Source: Pelagomonas calceolata
Lineage: Eukaryota > Sar > Pelagophyceae > Pelagomonadales > Pelagomonadaceae
Direction: 5' to 3'
NCBI GenBank assembly: GCA_918797485.1
Contig: CAKKNE010000006.1
Coordinates: forward strand, 806,001-870,000
Length of the DNA stretch: 64,000 bases
Shown piece by piece: positions 48,403-57,312 of the stretch. Position 1 is the stretch's first letter. Each line of letters begins with the position of its first letter. The notes beneath the pieces were generated by a model. It made no database searches. It was given only the letters and a program-made list of their open reading frames with translations, and had not been told where the DNA came from. The position numbers and the translations under genes were made by a program.

Positions 48403-49080
48403 TCAAGCAGGATGCAACCCCGTCGGGTGACTTCCATGAATACCGTGCTCGCGCTTCCTCCTTCCAAAACCGGGCTCGGCCTTGGCACTCTGCGCTTCGA
48501 GCTGGGCGTCGACCTCGGCGATGCGCGCGAGGATGTCGGCCTTCTCTTTTTGTAATTTTGCGTACTTGCGCTCGACGCGCGCCGTGTCCCAGTCGCTTCT
48601 TACTGTTTCCAGGATATCTTCGGACCTAGCGCTTTGCGGAGGGGGCACGTGGATGTGGTGGCCGGCGTAGGAGCGCTGGGACTTGGGGATTTCCGTCGAG
48701 GCCGTGGACCGGGCCGTCCGAGCTGTCAGCCGCGCCGACGCCGGCACGGAGGAGCGCGCAGTGTGCTGCCCGGAGCGGGCTGACGCCGGCACGGACCGCG
48801 CTGTTCCAGGGTTGCTCCGCAGCGCCGACCGCACGCTGCTGCGGGCGGATCCAGGCGGCTGGGCCGCGTTGTGCGCTTCTAACGCCTCGCGCGTGAAAAA
48901 GGGCGGCTTGAGCGGGCCGGACACGTCGAGCGCGACGGCGTCGCAGGACGTGTCGCGGGGCGTCGGTCGCCGCACGCCGCTCGGCTTGGAGCGCGCGCCC
49001 TCGGCGGGCCCCCGCAACCTTTCATCCTTCTTGTACTGCTCGCGCAGGGCCGCCAGGCCGATCGTGTCGTCGTGGTACAT
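48403..49080 (-). CDS. Ser/Ala/Arg-rich protein with C-terminal coiled coil, hypothetical
   Basis: 225 residues from the first in-frame ATG at 49080. Middle part: repeats of SARSSVRSALRS / PASARSGQHTARS type; the C-terminal part is a short coiled coil (YAKLQKEKADILARIAEVDA). The frame stays open and protein-like for about 240 bp upstream of that ATG (CRLDPTNASLLPEKPAFHSE ... QSWAASRQLPSHTRRRIAYA), so the true start is probably further 5', in an exon that begins near 49320. Head to head with the SF-assemblin gene. Possibly also cytoskeletal, but that rests on position only. Confidence 0.55.
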   Translation of the reverse strand: MYHDDTIGLAALREQYKKDERLRGPAEGARSKPSGVRRPTPRDTSCDAVALDVSGPLKPPFFTREALEAHNAAQPPGSARSSVRSALRSNPGTARSVPASARSGQHTARSSVPASARLTARTARSTASTEIPKSQRSYAGHHIHVPPPQSARSEDILETVRSDWDTARVERKYAKLQKEKADILARIAEVDAQLEAQSAKAEPGFGRRKREHGIHGSHPTGLHPA

Positions 49081-49495
49081 GTTGGCGTACGCGATGCGGC
49101 GCCTCGTGTGGCTTGGGAGCTGCCTAGATGCTGCCCAACTTTGCCTCTCTGCCTCGCTATGGAACGCGGGCTTCTCGGGCAGCAGCGACGCGTTCGTTGG
49201 GTCCAGACGACAGTCTGGCGCACTGTGTGCTGAGCCTTTGGTTCGCAGGGGCCCCGGGGAGCGCCGCGCGATGCGAAAGAGGCAGGCGCTAAAGTTTACC
49301 CACTGGTCTCATTTCCCGCGCGGACCCGGCGTCTTGCACGAGTCCTGCGAGGACTCCTCGTGGCGCGCGCCGAGGCGTCGGAGACGTCTCCTCACGCGAC
49401 CCCCGGCTGAGGCAACGCTGGGCAGCGCCGCTAAATCGGGCTGCCTGGACGCCGCGCGCGGCCACAGACAGCAGATCAGATACTACAACAACTCG

Positions 49496-49509
49496 ACGCC
49501 ATCGACGCG
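49496..49509. repeat. ACGCCATCGACGCG copy upstream of SF-assemblin
   Basis: Intergenic copy of the intron motif 68 bp before the ATG at 49577. It may mark a 5'-UTR intron. Confidence 0.45.
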
Positions 49510-49576
49510 GAGCGCCACAGCTGCCCGGACGCCGGACACTGCTACAGAGCAGAGTGGTCCTGGACAGCGCGACGCC

Positions 49577-50701
49577 ATGGCGGACGCCATGGCCATGCAG
49601 CAACAGGAGGAGACCATGAGCCGCACGATGTCACCGCGCACGGAGCTGCCCGGCTTCCAGACCATCGCCGAGATGCAGACCACGCAGCGGACGAGCATCG
49701 GCCTTTGTGAAGACACCCCAGTCTACATCAACCCCGCCGCGGAGACGCTGCAGCGGACCATGCCCTGGGGCGAGGAGGTTACGGATCGCTGGTCCCAGGA
49801 GTTACCGGTGCTGACGACGGCGATTGAGATCGCGGCACCCGGCGCGTATCGACTGGAAAAAGACGAGACGGGGAGAGTCGTGTACTCCCCAGTGAAGGCG
49901 AGGAAGGCCCCCATCGCCGAGGCCAAAGCCACGAAACGAGCGGCCCCGATCCAGCAACATATCGAAGGCCTGAACGAAGAGATGACCAGTCTCGAAGCCT
50001 CTACGCGTATCAGAAACGAGGAACTGCACCGCCATCTAGATGCTATTCGCCAGCGCGGCGCGAACTGGGAGGCGAAGCTCAAGCTCGAAGTCCAAGCGAG
50101 AGACGAGGCCTCGAAGATGCTCCGAAGTCATTTTGATACGATTCTCGAAGAAGCCACCACAGAGGAAGAATCAAACTTAATGAAAATGATAGAAAGGTTC
50201 CACGGAGAGTTGATCCCGGCGCAAGAAACTAGACAAGCTAAACTGGAAGATGATGTGACGGAGTGGGTCGACATCACGATACCTGAAACTATTGATAGAT
50301 TGACCGGCGCGATCGCTCGCAAACTCCAGAAGGCGCATGATACTTTTGATATCGAAAATGCAAAGATCTTGAAACGAGAACAGAAGATTACAGATAGGTT
50401 TGCTCACCACATCCAGCGGTCGGCCCAGCTCTTCGAGGACGAGCGGGCCACGCGCGTGGCGAAGTTCCTGACGCTGGACGAGGACTGTAGAGATACGGAG
50501 CGGCACGACGACCGGGCCGAGGAGCGCCACATCGCCGCTATTCATCACTCCATCGTCGACGTCCAGAAGCTGCTGCAGGAGGCCTCTGATTCTAGAGAGC
50601 GCGAGGACAACACCCTGCTGGACTCGATGATCTACGCCCAGTCCCAGCTGCAAGCATCCGTATTGAAGGCGTTCGGTTCACAAGCGGCTGCGGAAGAGTA
50701 A
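49577..50701 (+). CDS. SF-assemblin / beta-giardin family protein
   Basis: 374 residues from ATG 49577. A non-helical head (MSRTMSPRTELPGFQTIAEM) is followed by a long segmented coiled coil from about 135 on (QRGANWEAKLKLEVQARDEA; SHFDTILEEATTEEESNLMK; LTGAIARKLQKAHDTFDIEN). SF-assemblins polymerise into the striated fibres of flagellar roots and, in plastid-bearing parasites, tie centrosome to plastid. No cysteines of note. The frame is open far upstream because of sequence composition; the first 300 codons there mirror the opposite gene and are not part of this one. Confidence 0.82.
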   Translation: MADAMAMQQQEETMSRTMSPRTELPGFQTIAEMQTTQRTSIGLCEDTPVYINPAAETLQRTMPWGEEVTDRWSQELPVLTTAIEIAAPGAYRLEKDETGRVVYSPVKARKAPIAEAKATKRAAPIQQHIEGLNEEMTSLEASTRIRNEELHRHLDAIRQRGANWEAKLKLEVQARDEASKMLRSHFDTILEEATTEEESNLMKMIERFHGELIPAQETRQAKLEDDVTEWVDITIPETIDRLTGAIARKLQKAHDTFDIENAKILKREQKITDRFAHHIQRSAQLFEDERATRVAKFLTLDEDCRDTERHDDRAEERHIAAIHHSIVDVQKLLQEASDSREREDNTLLDSMIYAQSQLQASVLKAFGSQAAAEE

Positions 50702-50818
50702 CACTGTGTTAAAACTAACCCTCAGATTAACCCTCGTCTGCGGGGCCCCAATGGCATGATTAATACTTACGAGTACTACATACAAGCAGGCGAATTCAGG
50801 CTTTGGGCGGGTGCGGCG

Positions 50819-51961
50819 TCAGGCTTTGAGCGGGTGCGGAGCGGCATACGTCCGAAGGCCATGAGTCGTTTCTTTGACGATTGGGAGGGACACGTTGATG
50901 ACTGGGGGCGCGACGGCGCTCAGAAACGCCTCCCTGAAGCCCGCGGCGTCCACTCCAGTCAGAACCGTACAGCGCCGCTTCCGCCCCCCAACCGCGCCCG
51001 TGCGGTCGTCTATCTCATCGTCCGACGCCGACAGCGTGCGTCGATCCAGGAGACTGTGGCCGTTCGCCGCGCCGCCCACCGACACTTCCAGAGTTAACAA
51101 TTCGGTATCATACAAATCCGGACGGCGCAAGTACGCGACGGTGTGCGCGTCGTGCAGGACGGCTTTAGGACCGCACTCCTTCAACACAGTACAGTAGTTG
51201 CCGATGTACGTGCGCCACGCCTTGGCCAGTAAACGCTGGGCGACGCCCGCTTTATCAAGCTCGGACGCGACGTGAACATGATCCACCGCGCCGGCCATCG
51301 TCACATCGAGTGGGGCGATGACGAGCCGGTCTCCGTCATCGGACGAGAAGGCGTCCACGACGAGTCGCGCGGCCCGCGCGTCGTGGGCGAAGTTCGCCTC
51401 GGCCAGCGGCGAGACGTTGCCCGGGTGGCGCACGGCCCCGCCCATCACCAGCGTCCTTGTGACGAGTTCTGGTAGATGAGGCTCGAGGAGGTATGCGAGC
51501 GCGAGGTTTGTGAGTGGCGACGTCACAATAATGGTGACCTCGCCCGGTCGTTCGCGAGCCGTCCGCGCAATGAACTCGGCGGCCGAGAGCGTCTCGTCGA
51601 CATTACACGAAGGCATCCGCAATTCCTCGGGCGCTTCCGCGACGGAGCCGAGCCCATCGCTACCGTGCACGTACGAGCCGTCGTCAGAAGGTGGCGCCGC
51701 CTCGCCCAGCGCGTAGGGGCTGCCGACGTACACCGGCACGCAGGGCCTGCCGGCAGCGCGGAGCACGCGCCGCGCGTTCGCCGCGGTCTGCCGCACGTCG
51801 CCGTGGCACCCAAAGCTCGCCGCAACTCCCAACAGGTCGATTGTAGGATCCTTCGCGAGCCAGATGAGCGCGCTCGCGTCGTCGACGCCGACGTCGGCCA
51901 CGAGTACGACGGGCGTCCGCGCGGCGGCGGTGGCCAGGACTATCATCGGGAGCAGTAGCAT
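50819..51961 (-). CDS. Inosine/uridine-preferring nucleoside hydrolase, secreted type
   Basis: 380 residues. Signal peptide MLLLPMIVLATAAART; then the calcium-site motif VLVADVGVDDASALIWL (family DTDPGxDDA, first D-T-D variant VADVGVDDA), TIIVTSPLTNLALAYLLEPH, and the later Asp/His motif VLHDAHTVAYLRRPDLY. It hydrolyses ribonucleosides to base and ribose, probably outside the cell or in the endomembrane system, to scavenge nucleosides. With UPRT in the same window uracil could be reused, though the two genes are 34 kb apart. Starts 541 bp from the divergent CCCH gene. Confidence 0.88.
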   Translation of the reverse strand: MLLLPMIVLATAAARTPVVLVADVGVDDASALIWLAKDPTIDLLGVAASFGCHGDVRQTAANARRVLRAAGRPCVPVYVGSPYALGEAAPPSDDGSYVHGSDGLGSVAEAPEELRMPSCNVDETLSAAEFIARTARERPGEVTIIVTSPLTNLALAYLLEPHLPELVTRTLVMGGAVRHPGNVSPLAEANFAHDARAARLVVDAFSSDDGDRLVIAPLDVTMAGAVDHVHVASELDKAGVAQRLLAKAWRTYIGNYCTVLKECGPKAVLHDAHTVAYLRRPDLYDTELLTLEVSVGGAANGHSLLDRRTLSASDDEIDDRTGAVGGRKRRCTVLTGVDAAGFREAFLSAVAPPVINVSLPIVKETTHGLRTYAAPHPLKA

Positions 51962-52502
51962 CGTAGATTCGGCCCTGTTTCACGAGCGAGAGGCGAGCTC
52001 GGAGCGTCTCAGGTGGCAGTGCTTACTCAGTGCACAACCTACTCAGTGGTAGCACGATGTCGACGCTGCCCCTTGCACAGGGAGTACCGCCGGCCGCGTG
52101 CGAGGCTGCCCGCGCAGTCGTACGCGCTCGTCTTGCGTATTCAGGCAGTGTCGCAGTCAGAGCACAGTCTGGCCCTTCCAGCACAGCGGCTTCGCCACAC
52201 CACTAGCGCGCGCAGCCCCACTCAGCGCGTGAGGCGTACCTCTGGGCGGGCGTCTCGATACCTCCTTCCGGGCCATGGCGAGGTTTCTCCGCAAAACTTA
52301 CTAGCCCGGCCAGTCTGGTTGGGCAGTGGCCTCCCAAAAGTGAGTGCCGAAAAACCGCATTCCTGAGGCAGTGGGCAGGGAAACCAGCGCACGAGACCAC
52401 GGACACCACGCGCCGCGCAGCCCCGCAACAGCATAGCCCGCATTGCCGCGCAACCCCCCAAAACAACAGCCACCTACATTTCATCGACACCGTACGCGCC
52501 GC
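51962..52502. promoter_or_regulatory. 541-bp divergent upstream region
   Basis: Between nucleoside hydrolase and CCCH genes. TACTCAGTG occurs twice at about 52026 and 52041; CGAGCGAGAGGCGAGCTCG near 51981 resembles CGAGCGAGAGGCAAGCTCG near 32650. No GCTAGTG box. Confidence 0.4.
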
Positions 52503-53429
52503 ATGGGCGACTACGAGCTCCACTTCGCGGAGGAGGGCCGCGCGCCCTTTGGGCTGCGCCTGCGGCTGCCCGCCGATTGGACGCACAAGACGGCAAAGGA
52601 CCTCGTGGCACACTTCGTCGAGACGTACAACAAGAGCGAGGCGCCGCTGACGGGCGCCTACGGCCTCGTCGACGTGCGCACGGGCCGGTTCTACGCCGAC
52701 GACGCGTCGCTGGCGGACGTCGCACACGACGCGCCGCTGTCCGTTGCGCGCCGCGCACCAGCCGTGAAAGAAGAGGAAGACGTCGATGATGAGTACGCCC
52801 TCGACGAGGCTGCTGAAGAGGTGGACGCCGTCGACGACGAGGAGCCGCTCGAGGACTTGGTTGCGATCGGTGCCTTCGGAGGCGGCTACGCGCGGTCGAG
52901 AGCGCGCCTGCGGGCGGCGCTGCGCCGGCGGCGCCTGACCGTTGACGAGATCGTCGCGGAGAGTGCGAGCGAGGACGCCTCGGTGGCGTCGTCGGCGTCA
53001 TCCGACGAGGAGGCGTCCGACGACGAGGAGGACTACCGGCCGACGGCCCTGCCGCAACAGCACAAGGACTGGGGCGCCATCAACTACAAGAAGGCGCTGT
53101 GCCCCGACATGGTGGCCGGGCGGAAGTGCCCCCACGGCGCCGCGTGCACGTACGCGCATGCCTACGACGAGCTCCGCGTGGCAGAGAAAACGCCGCCCCC
53201 ACATGTCTGCGTCGGCGCCTCGACGGCGTCCCACGAGCTCGCGCCACCGGAATACTGGCAGATGGGCACGTTCGCCGAGGCGGGCCGCCAGGGGCCCTAC
53301 CTCTGGGCGCGCCTGGCGAACGGCGAGCGCCACGCCGTCACCGGCGTCGCCAGAAGACTCCGCCTGGCCGCACTCGCTCGACAGAAAACTCCAACGGTCA
53401 AAGTGAGCCGCTGCGGCGTGGGTTACTAG
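52503..53429 (+). CDS. CCCH zinc-finger protein
   Basis: 308 residues from ATG 52503. One CCCH finger, C-X8-C-X5-C-X3-H, at Cys200, Cys209, Cys215 and His219 (ALCPDMVAGRKCPHGAACTY). The first 85 residues resemble a ubiquitin-like beta-grasp (LRLRLPADWTHKTAKDLVAH). A long acidic, Ser-rich middle (SSDEEASDDEEDY) is a likely CK2 target. After the finger comes WGAINYKKALC-type and TGVARRLRLAALARQ sequence of unknown fold. Probably binds RNA; single CCCH proteins act in splicing and mRNA decay. Confidence 0.8.
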   Translation: MGDYELHFAEEGRAPFGLRLRLPADWTHKTAKDLVAHFVETYNKSEAPLTGAYGLVDVRTGRFYADDASLADVAHDAPLSVARRAPAVKEEEDVDDEYALDEAAEEVDAVDDEEPLEDLVAIGAFGGGYARSRARLRAALRRRRLTVDEIVAESASEDASVASSASSDEEASDDEEDYRPTALPQQHKDWGAINYKKALCPDMVAGRKCPHGAACTYAHAYDELRVAEKTPPPHVCVGASTASHELAPPEYWQMGTFAEAGRQGPYLWARLANGERHAVTGVARRLRLAALARQKTPTVKVSRCGVGY

Positions 53430-53459
53430 TCGCCTAGTCGTAAGCATGCGATACATAAC

Positions 53460-54443
53460 CTAGCTTATCCGCCCCACATCCACCACATCCCCGTCCGCGG
53501 CGATGGAACGGCGCAGGCCCCGCCCGCCCAGCACGACGCCGACGTCGGCGCCGCCATTATTTCGCGGCGCGAGCCAGACGTGGATCAGGCCGTCGACAAG
53601 TTCCAATTTTGTGGCACCGTCTTCATCAAAGGACGCCGCGCCGTCCTTCGACGTCACGAAGCAGGGCCCGCATCGCGACGATACGGAAGACGAGTCCAAA
53701 CCCTTGGCTCGCGCGGACCCTGGCTTCGGCGGAGACGAGAACGGCGGCTCCGTCGAAGAATCTCTTCTTTCAGCACAAACGACGCACGAAATGATTGTGC
53801 ACGAGGCAGCATCAACTTTCACATCAACACGGATCCGATCCCCGAGATCCGAAGGCCCGAAGATCGTGCGCACATCAACAAAGGGCTGGCTCACCGCCGA
53901 GCCGCACTCGCCCGACGGCCGTCTGGGAGAGTCCGCCGCGAGGATGCCGTGTGATGAGGCGACGACCCGACACGACGCCAAGTCCACACCCCAGGAAAAG
54001 GGCGCCACGGCCACTTCGTCCGCCGCACAGCCCGCTTCCGGTAATACCCTAAAACCGCTCCGCTGCCAGAGCGAGTCCTCGCCACTATCCTCCACAAAAG
54101 TCTCCCAGCCGAGCGGCGACTGGCCCCACTCCCGCAGCTCCTCGGCGACGTAGGCGTCATCTAAAGGTTTTGGCCGGCCGGTCCTGGGATCGAAGCTGAC
54201 CTCCCATCCCGCCCAGCATCCTTTTTGCGTCGTGAGTAGAGTGCGCCTTGCTAGAGAGGAAGCGAGCTCGGCGTCGGGCGGGGCCGCGACCATTTTTAAT
54301 GGAGGCTGCGGCGAGAGGCCGCGCTGCTCGAGGCGCGCGCGGCGCCGGTCGTTGTTGGGCGCGTTTGGTGGGCCCCGGAGCGCTGTAGCATCTTGGGCGA
54401 ACAGGAGTGAGATGAGGACGGAACATCGGATCGATGAGGCCAT
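53460..54443 (-). CDS. Plastid-targeted-type protein, hypothetical
   Basis: 327 residues from ATG 54443; signal peptide MASSIRCSVLISLLFAQDATALRGPP with a typical junction. The mature part has WAGWEVSFDPRTGRPKPLDD, FSWGVDLASCRVVASSHGIL and strands that suggest a lipocalin-like or DUF3598-like beta barrel (IRVDVKVDAASCTIISCVVC), and ends ADVGVVLGGRGLRRSI. I cannot name it with confidence. An ATG at 54479 would add 12 residues. It ends 30 bp from the convergent CCCH gene. Confidence 0.65.
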   Translation of the reverse strand: MASSIRCSVLISLLFAQDATALRGPPNAPNNDRRRARLEQRGLSPQPPLKMVAAPPDAELASSLARRTLLTTQKGCWAGWEVSFDPRTGRPKPLDDAYVAEELREWGQSPLGWETFVEDSGEDSLWQRSGFRVLPEAGCAADEVAVAPFSWGVDLASCRVVASSHGILAADSPRRPSGECGSAVSQPFVDVRTIFGPSDLGDRIRVDVKVDAASCTIISCVVCAERRDSSTEPPFSSPPKPGSARAKGLDSSSVSSRCGPCFVTSKDGAASFDEDGATKLELVDGLIHVWLAPRNNGGADVGVVLGGRGLRRSIAADGDVVDVGRIS

Positions 54444-54705
54444 CGCTCCGCGCGCGAGAGCTGCTGGGATTGCTGCCACTGCAGATGATATCTGTGACTT
54501 CCGCTGCTCCGACCTCGCGTAGGGCTCGCACCAGGGCTAAAGCCGTTCAAGAATGTCTCCCACGTCTGTTTATCTTGACCCGTAACGCCGTCGCGGCTGC
54601 GAATTGGGCAGCAGACGACCAGGAGGCTTGGATGTGCTGCTCTCCGGCCGGCCCGCGCGAACTTACGCGAACGAGTCAGACAGACACGAACCACACATTA
54701 TAGAC

Positions 54706-55605
54706 TTACGCCAACAAATCCATGCCGGGATCCCTCCGCAGCGCCTCCAGATCCACGACGACGGCGCCGTCCCGCCGCCTATACAATAACGCGGTGTGCC
54801 CCACGACCTGCGCGACGTAGCACGGCCGCCCGGGCCGATCCAGAAATGGCGCCACCTCGTTCTCCGCCAATGCTCGCGCGAGTTTCTTCTTTCCCGCGCC
54901 CGTTTTTAGCTTCACCAGTTCAAACGATTCGAGCACGGCGTCCAGTTCGGCCAAGGCCCCGGGCGAGGCGCCGTCGCGGCCGAACTCGAACCTCGCGACG
55001 TCCGGTCCAGCACGGACGGCGTGGGCCCGTAATGCCCTTGAATCTTTTCCAGGTAGAGACGGTCGAGAAAACAATTCCAATGGCAAGAGATATTGTTTCG
55101 AGGCGTCGTCCTCCTCTCCAACGAGAGGATAGAAGAGCACGCCCGGCGGTGTTCTGTCATCAGTGTCCTTTCTCAAGTTTGCTGAACCGCAGGCCGAGGC
55201 GTATTTTATGAAAACATTACCAATTATCTCCAAAGGCTTCCCGTCGACGTCGGCGCCGTGGAGCAAGCCCTTCGTGAGTTCCAAGGCCTGGACCCACTCC
55301 TTCAAGGCTTTGACGGCGTCGCTTTGTTGTGGGGCCGCGATGCCTAGCCGGACTTCTCGACTCGCCGCGACGAGCGTCCTCACGGCGTCGCGACATTCGT
55401 CGTCCTCCGTCGGCGGGCAGCAGCCGCACTGCTTGTCCCTTAGTCTCAAAAGTTCGGCGGCATCAACGATTTCTGTTGTTGGTATGTCGACTGCTGCTAG
55501 CCTCAGCTTTAGTGCTCTCTTGGTGGCCGCGGAGCGGCTCTTTGGGCAGTGACAGCGGATGCGCGGCAGGAGCGCGGCGTTGAGGAAGAGTAGCTGCGCT
55601 CGCAT
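54706..55605 (-). CDS. YhbY/CRM-domain RNA-binding protein
   Basis: 299 residues. The C-terminal 100 residues match the YhbY/CRM fold: ALRAHAVRAGPDVARFEFGR (the GxxG area is GRDGASPG), LAELDAVLESFELVKLKTGA and CYVAQVVGHTALLYRRRDG. CRM domains bind group II introns or pre-ribosomal RNA in plastids and bacteria. The middle (GNVFIKYASACGSANLRKDT; GVLFYPLVGEEDD) resembles DUF1824 of cyanobacteria and plastids, which would make it a DUF1824-YhbY fusion. The N-terminus MRAQLLFLNAALLPRI could be a targeting peptide. Confidence 0.78.
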   Translation of the reverse strand: MRAQLLFLNAALLPRIRCHCPKSRSAATKRALKLRLAAVDIPTTEIVDAAELLRLRDKQCGCCPPTEDDECRDAVRTLVAASREVRLGIAAPQQSDAVKALKEWVQALELTKGLLHGADVDGKPLEIIGNVFIKYASACGSANLRKDTDDRTPPGVLFYPLVGEEDDASKQYLLPLELFSRPSLPGKDSRALRAHAVRAGPDVARFEFGRDGASPGALAELDAVLESFELVKLKTGAGKKKLARALAENEVAPFLDRPGRPCYVAQVVGHTALLYRRRDGAVVVDLEALRRDPGMDLLA

Positions 55606-55979
55606 CTTGCTATAACGCGTTCTCTAGCTCCTTCTGCGCCGCTCTGTCCTTCAAGAGGTCGACAAAGCCAGCACGCTCCCCCCCTAGTGCCTGTGTTACG
55701 CTGGCATTGCATTATAAAGATTGAGTCGAACCTCCGCGCATCAGCACCTCTCCTATGAGTCCTACGTGCAGGGAACTTCAGCGTCATTCAGGCTCTCTGT
55801 CTGGCATTGGATGGGAGATGGATGGGTGCTCTGCCAAGTCCTGGGCAGCCAGGCCGCACTCACGCTTCGGTTGAGTGGCAAAGAGTGATCACGCTTCCAT
55901 TTGTTGCGGCTGCTGACGAAGAGTGAGCACTGCGTGCCGCGCAGCCCATTTGGGGCAGCCTACAGACGCCATCGACGCG
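55606..55979. promoter_or_regulatory. Divergent upstream region
   Basis: 374 bp between the YhbY-type and alpha/beta-hydrolase genes. Weak GCTAGTG box at 55683-55704 (CCTAGTGCCTGTGTTACGCT). Ends with the 15-mer ACGCCATCGACGCGA, whose last A is the A of the next ATG. Confidence 0.4.
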
Positions 55980-55980
55980 A
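55966..55980. repeat. ACGCCATCGACGCGA overlapping a start codon
   Basis: Exact copy of the intron motif, directly before and overlapping the ATG at 55980 of the alpha/beta hydrolase. Confidence 0.6.
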
Positions 55981-57017
55981 TGAGAACGGCCGCCCTCGTC
56001 GCCGCCGCCGCGGTGATCAGCTACCTCGACCATGCACAACAGGACCGGACCCACGGCACCTGGATTGGTACGACACCACGCTATCAAACATATGGCGACC
56101 GCGCGAAGCCGCCATTGGTCGTCATCCCGGGCTTGGACGGCTGCACGGTCTTCTTCCAGGGTGTCGTGCCGGAGCTGGTCCGCGACTTTTTTGTGGTAGT
56201 GTATGACTTGCCATTGTATGACGGTGGTCAAAATTACACATTCTCGTACCTCGCTAATGACGTCGCGGCAGCGCTCGACGAGCTCGCCATCGAACGCGCC
56301 TCTATAATTGGTGAATCTTTTGGCGGCGTCGTGGCCCAGCATGTGGCCTTGGAACACTCTGAACGAGTTGAGGCGTTGGTGCTGCTCTCGTCGCTCGCAA
56401 AAACCGAGCTCACCGCGGTCGTCAAGTTCAAGCTCCACTGTCTACTCCCACTCGTCGAGTTCTTGGGACGGGCGTTCCCTGGCATAGCCCAGACGATCTT
56501 CGCGAAAGTCCACGCGTCTGACGTCGTGGAGGCCTCCGAGCCGGCCTGGGCCCGCAGCCTCTTCGTCAAGGAGGCGTCCTGGGCGCACCACGCCAGCGTC
56601 ATGCAAAGGATTAAGATCGTGGCGGCGCTGGACATCGAAGACCGCGTGCCGCGTATCGCGGCGCCCGTGCTGCTCGTCCGCGGCGCCGATGATTCGTTCA
56701 CGGGGCATACGACCGCTAGACTCCGGGCTCTATTACAATCGCGTGGGCAAGTCGGCACGTTCCCCGGCGGAGCCGTCGACGTCGTCACGCTGCCCGGTGG
56801 CCATCTGCCGCACGTAACGTCTTCTGACCTGTTCGCCCGGGCGGTGCGGGACGCTCTATTTGTTGTTCACATGGAGAAGATGCCCGAATCAGAATGGCAC
56901 GCCAATTATGTCCGGGAACTGAACAAAAATCCTTTCTTTAACACGACGGATGTCGACATCGCTTTGACGTCGGCGGGATACATTAGCTGGCGGGCGGTGG
57001 AGGAGTTGAAAAAGTAG
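55980..57017 (+). CDS. Alpha/beta hydrolase, maspardin-like
   Basis: 345 residues from ATG 55980. Hydrolase core: PLVVIPGLDGCTVFFQGVVP, oxyanion-side DLPLYDGG, the nucleophile elbow SIIGESFGGVVAQHVAL with Ser113, VLLVRGADDSFTG, and a late His in TLPGGHLPHVTSSDLF. A hydrophobic N-terminus (AALVAAAAVISYLD) may anchor it. The order is similar to maspardin/SPG21-like proteins, but the intact Ser-Asp-His set suggests real esterase or lipase activity. An in-frame ATG 19 codons upstream (55923) exists but is preceded by the repeat motif. Confidence 0.82.
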   Translation: MRTAALVAAAAVISYLDHAQQDRTHGTWIGTTPRYQTYGDRAKPPLVVIPGLDGCTVFFQGVVPELVRDFFVVVYDLPLYDGGQNYTFSYLANDVAAALDELAIERASIIGESFGGVVAQHVALEHSERVEALVLLSSLAKTELTAVVKFKLHCLLPLVEFLGRAFPGIAQTIFAKVHASDVVEASEPAWARSLFVKEASWAHHASVMQRIKIVAALDIEDRVPRIAAPVLLVRGADDSFTGHTTARLRALLQSRGQVGTFPGGAVDVVTLPGGHLPHVTSSDLFARAVRDALFVVHMEKMPESEWHANYVRELNKNPFFNTTDVDIALTSAGYISWRAVEELKK

Positions 57018-57312
57018 CCCCACTTCGCGATTGCTCTAGAGAAGATTAAGTGTGCTTTCTGTTACGTTGCTAAGCCTAGACGGCCGTTCTACGCTAGCGG
57101 CCGTAAGACACTAGCAAACAAGCAGGCGCAGGCTGGACAGCCGTGTCGTAATAGGCCAAAAGCATACAAGACGACGCTGTTTTGGTGCCTGACGGGACGT
57201 CTACACTCGGCTGAATACCCTGCGGTCACGGCAGAGAGCTCCGCGACGCGTGTGTTGAGCTGACGTGCACGCTCTCCGAGAGGCGCTTGAGTAAATCAGC
57301 GCAATCTGCCGC
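57018..57312. promoter_or_regulatory. Upstream region of GST gene
   Basis: 295 bp with a full GCTAGTG box at 57093-57115. Confidence 0.45.
57093..57115 (-). promoter_or_regulatory. GCTAGTG...GCTAGC box
   Basis: Minus strand: GCTAGTGTCTTACGGCC then GCTAGC. 198 bp upstream of the plus-strand ATG at 57313, so the box works, if it does, in either orientation. Confidence 0.55.

Noticed and set aside
48683-49576. N-terminal 300 codons of the SF-assemblin open frame
   Set aside because: Antisense to the Ser/Arg-rich gene and lacking coiled-coil pattern; the family head starts at 49577.
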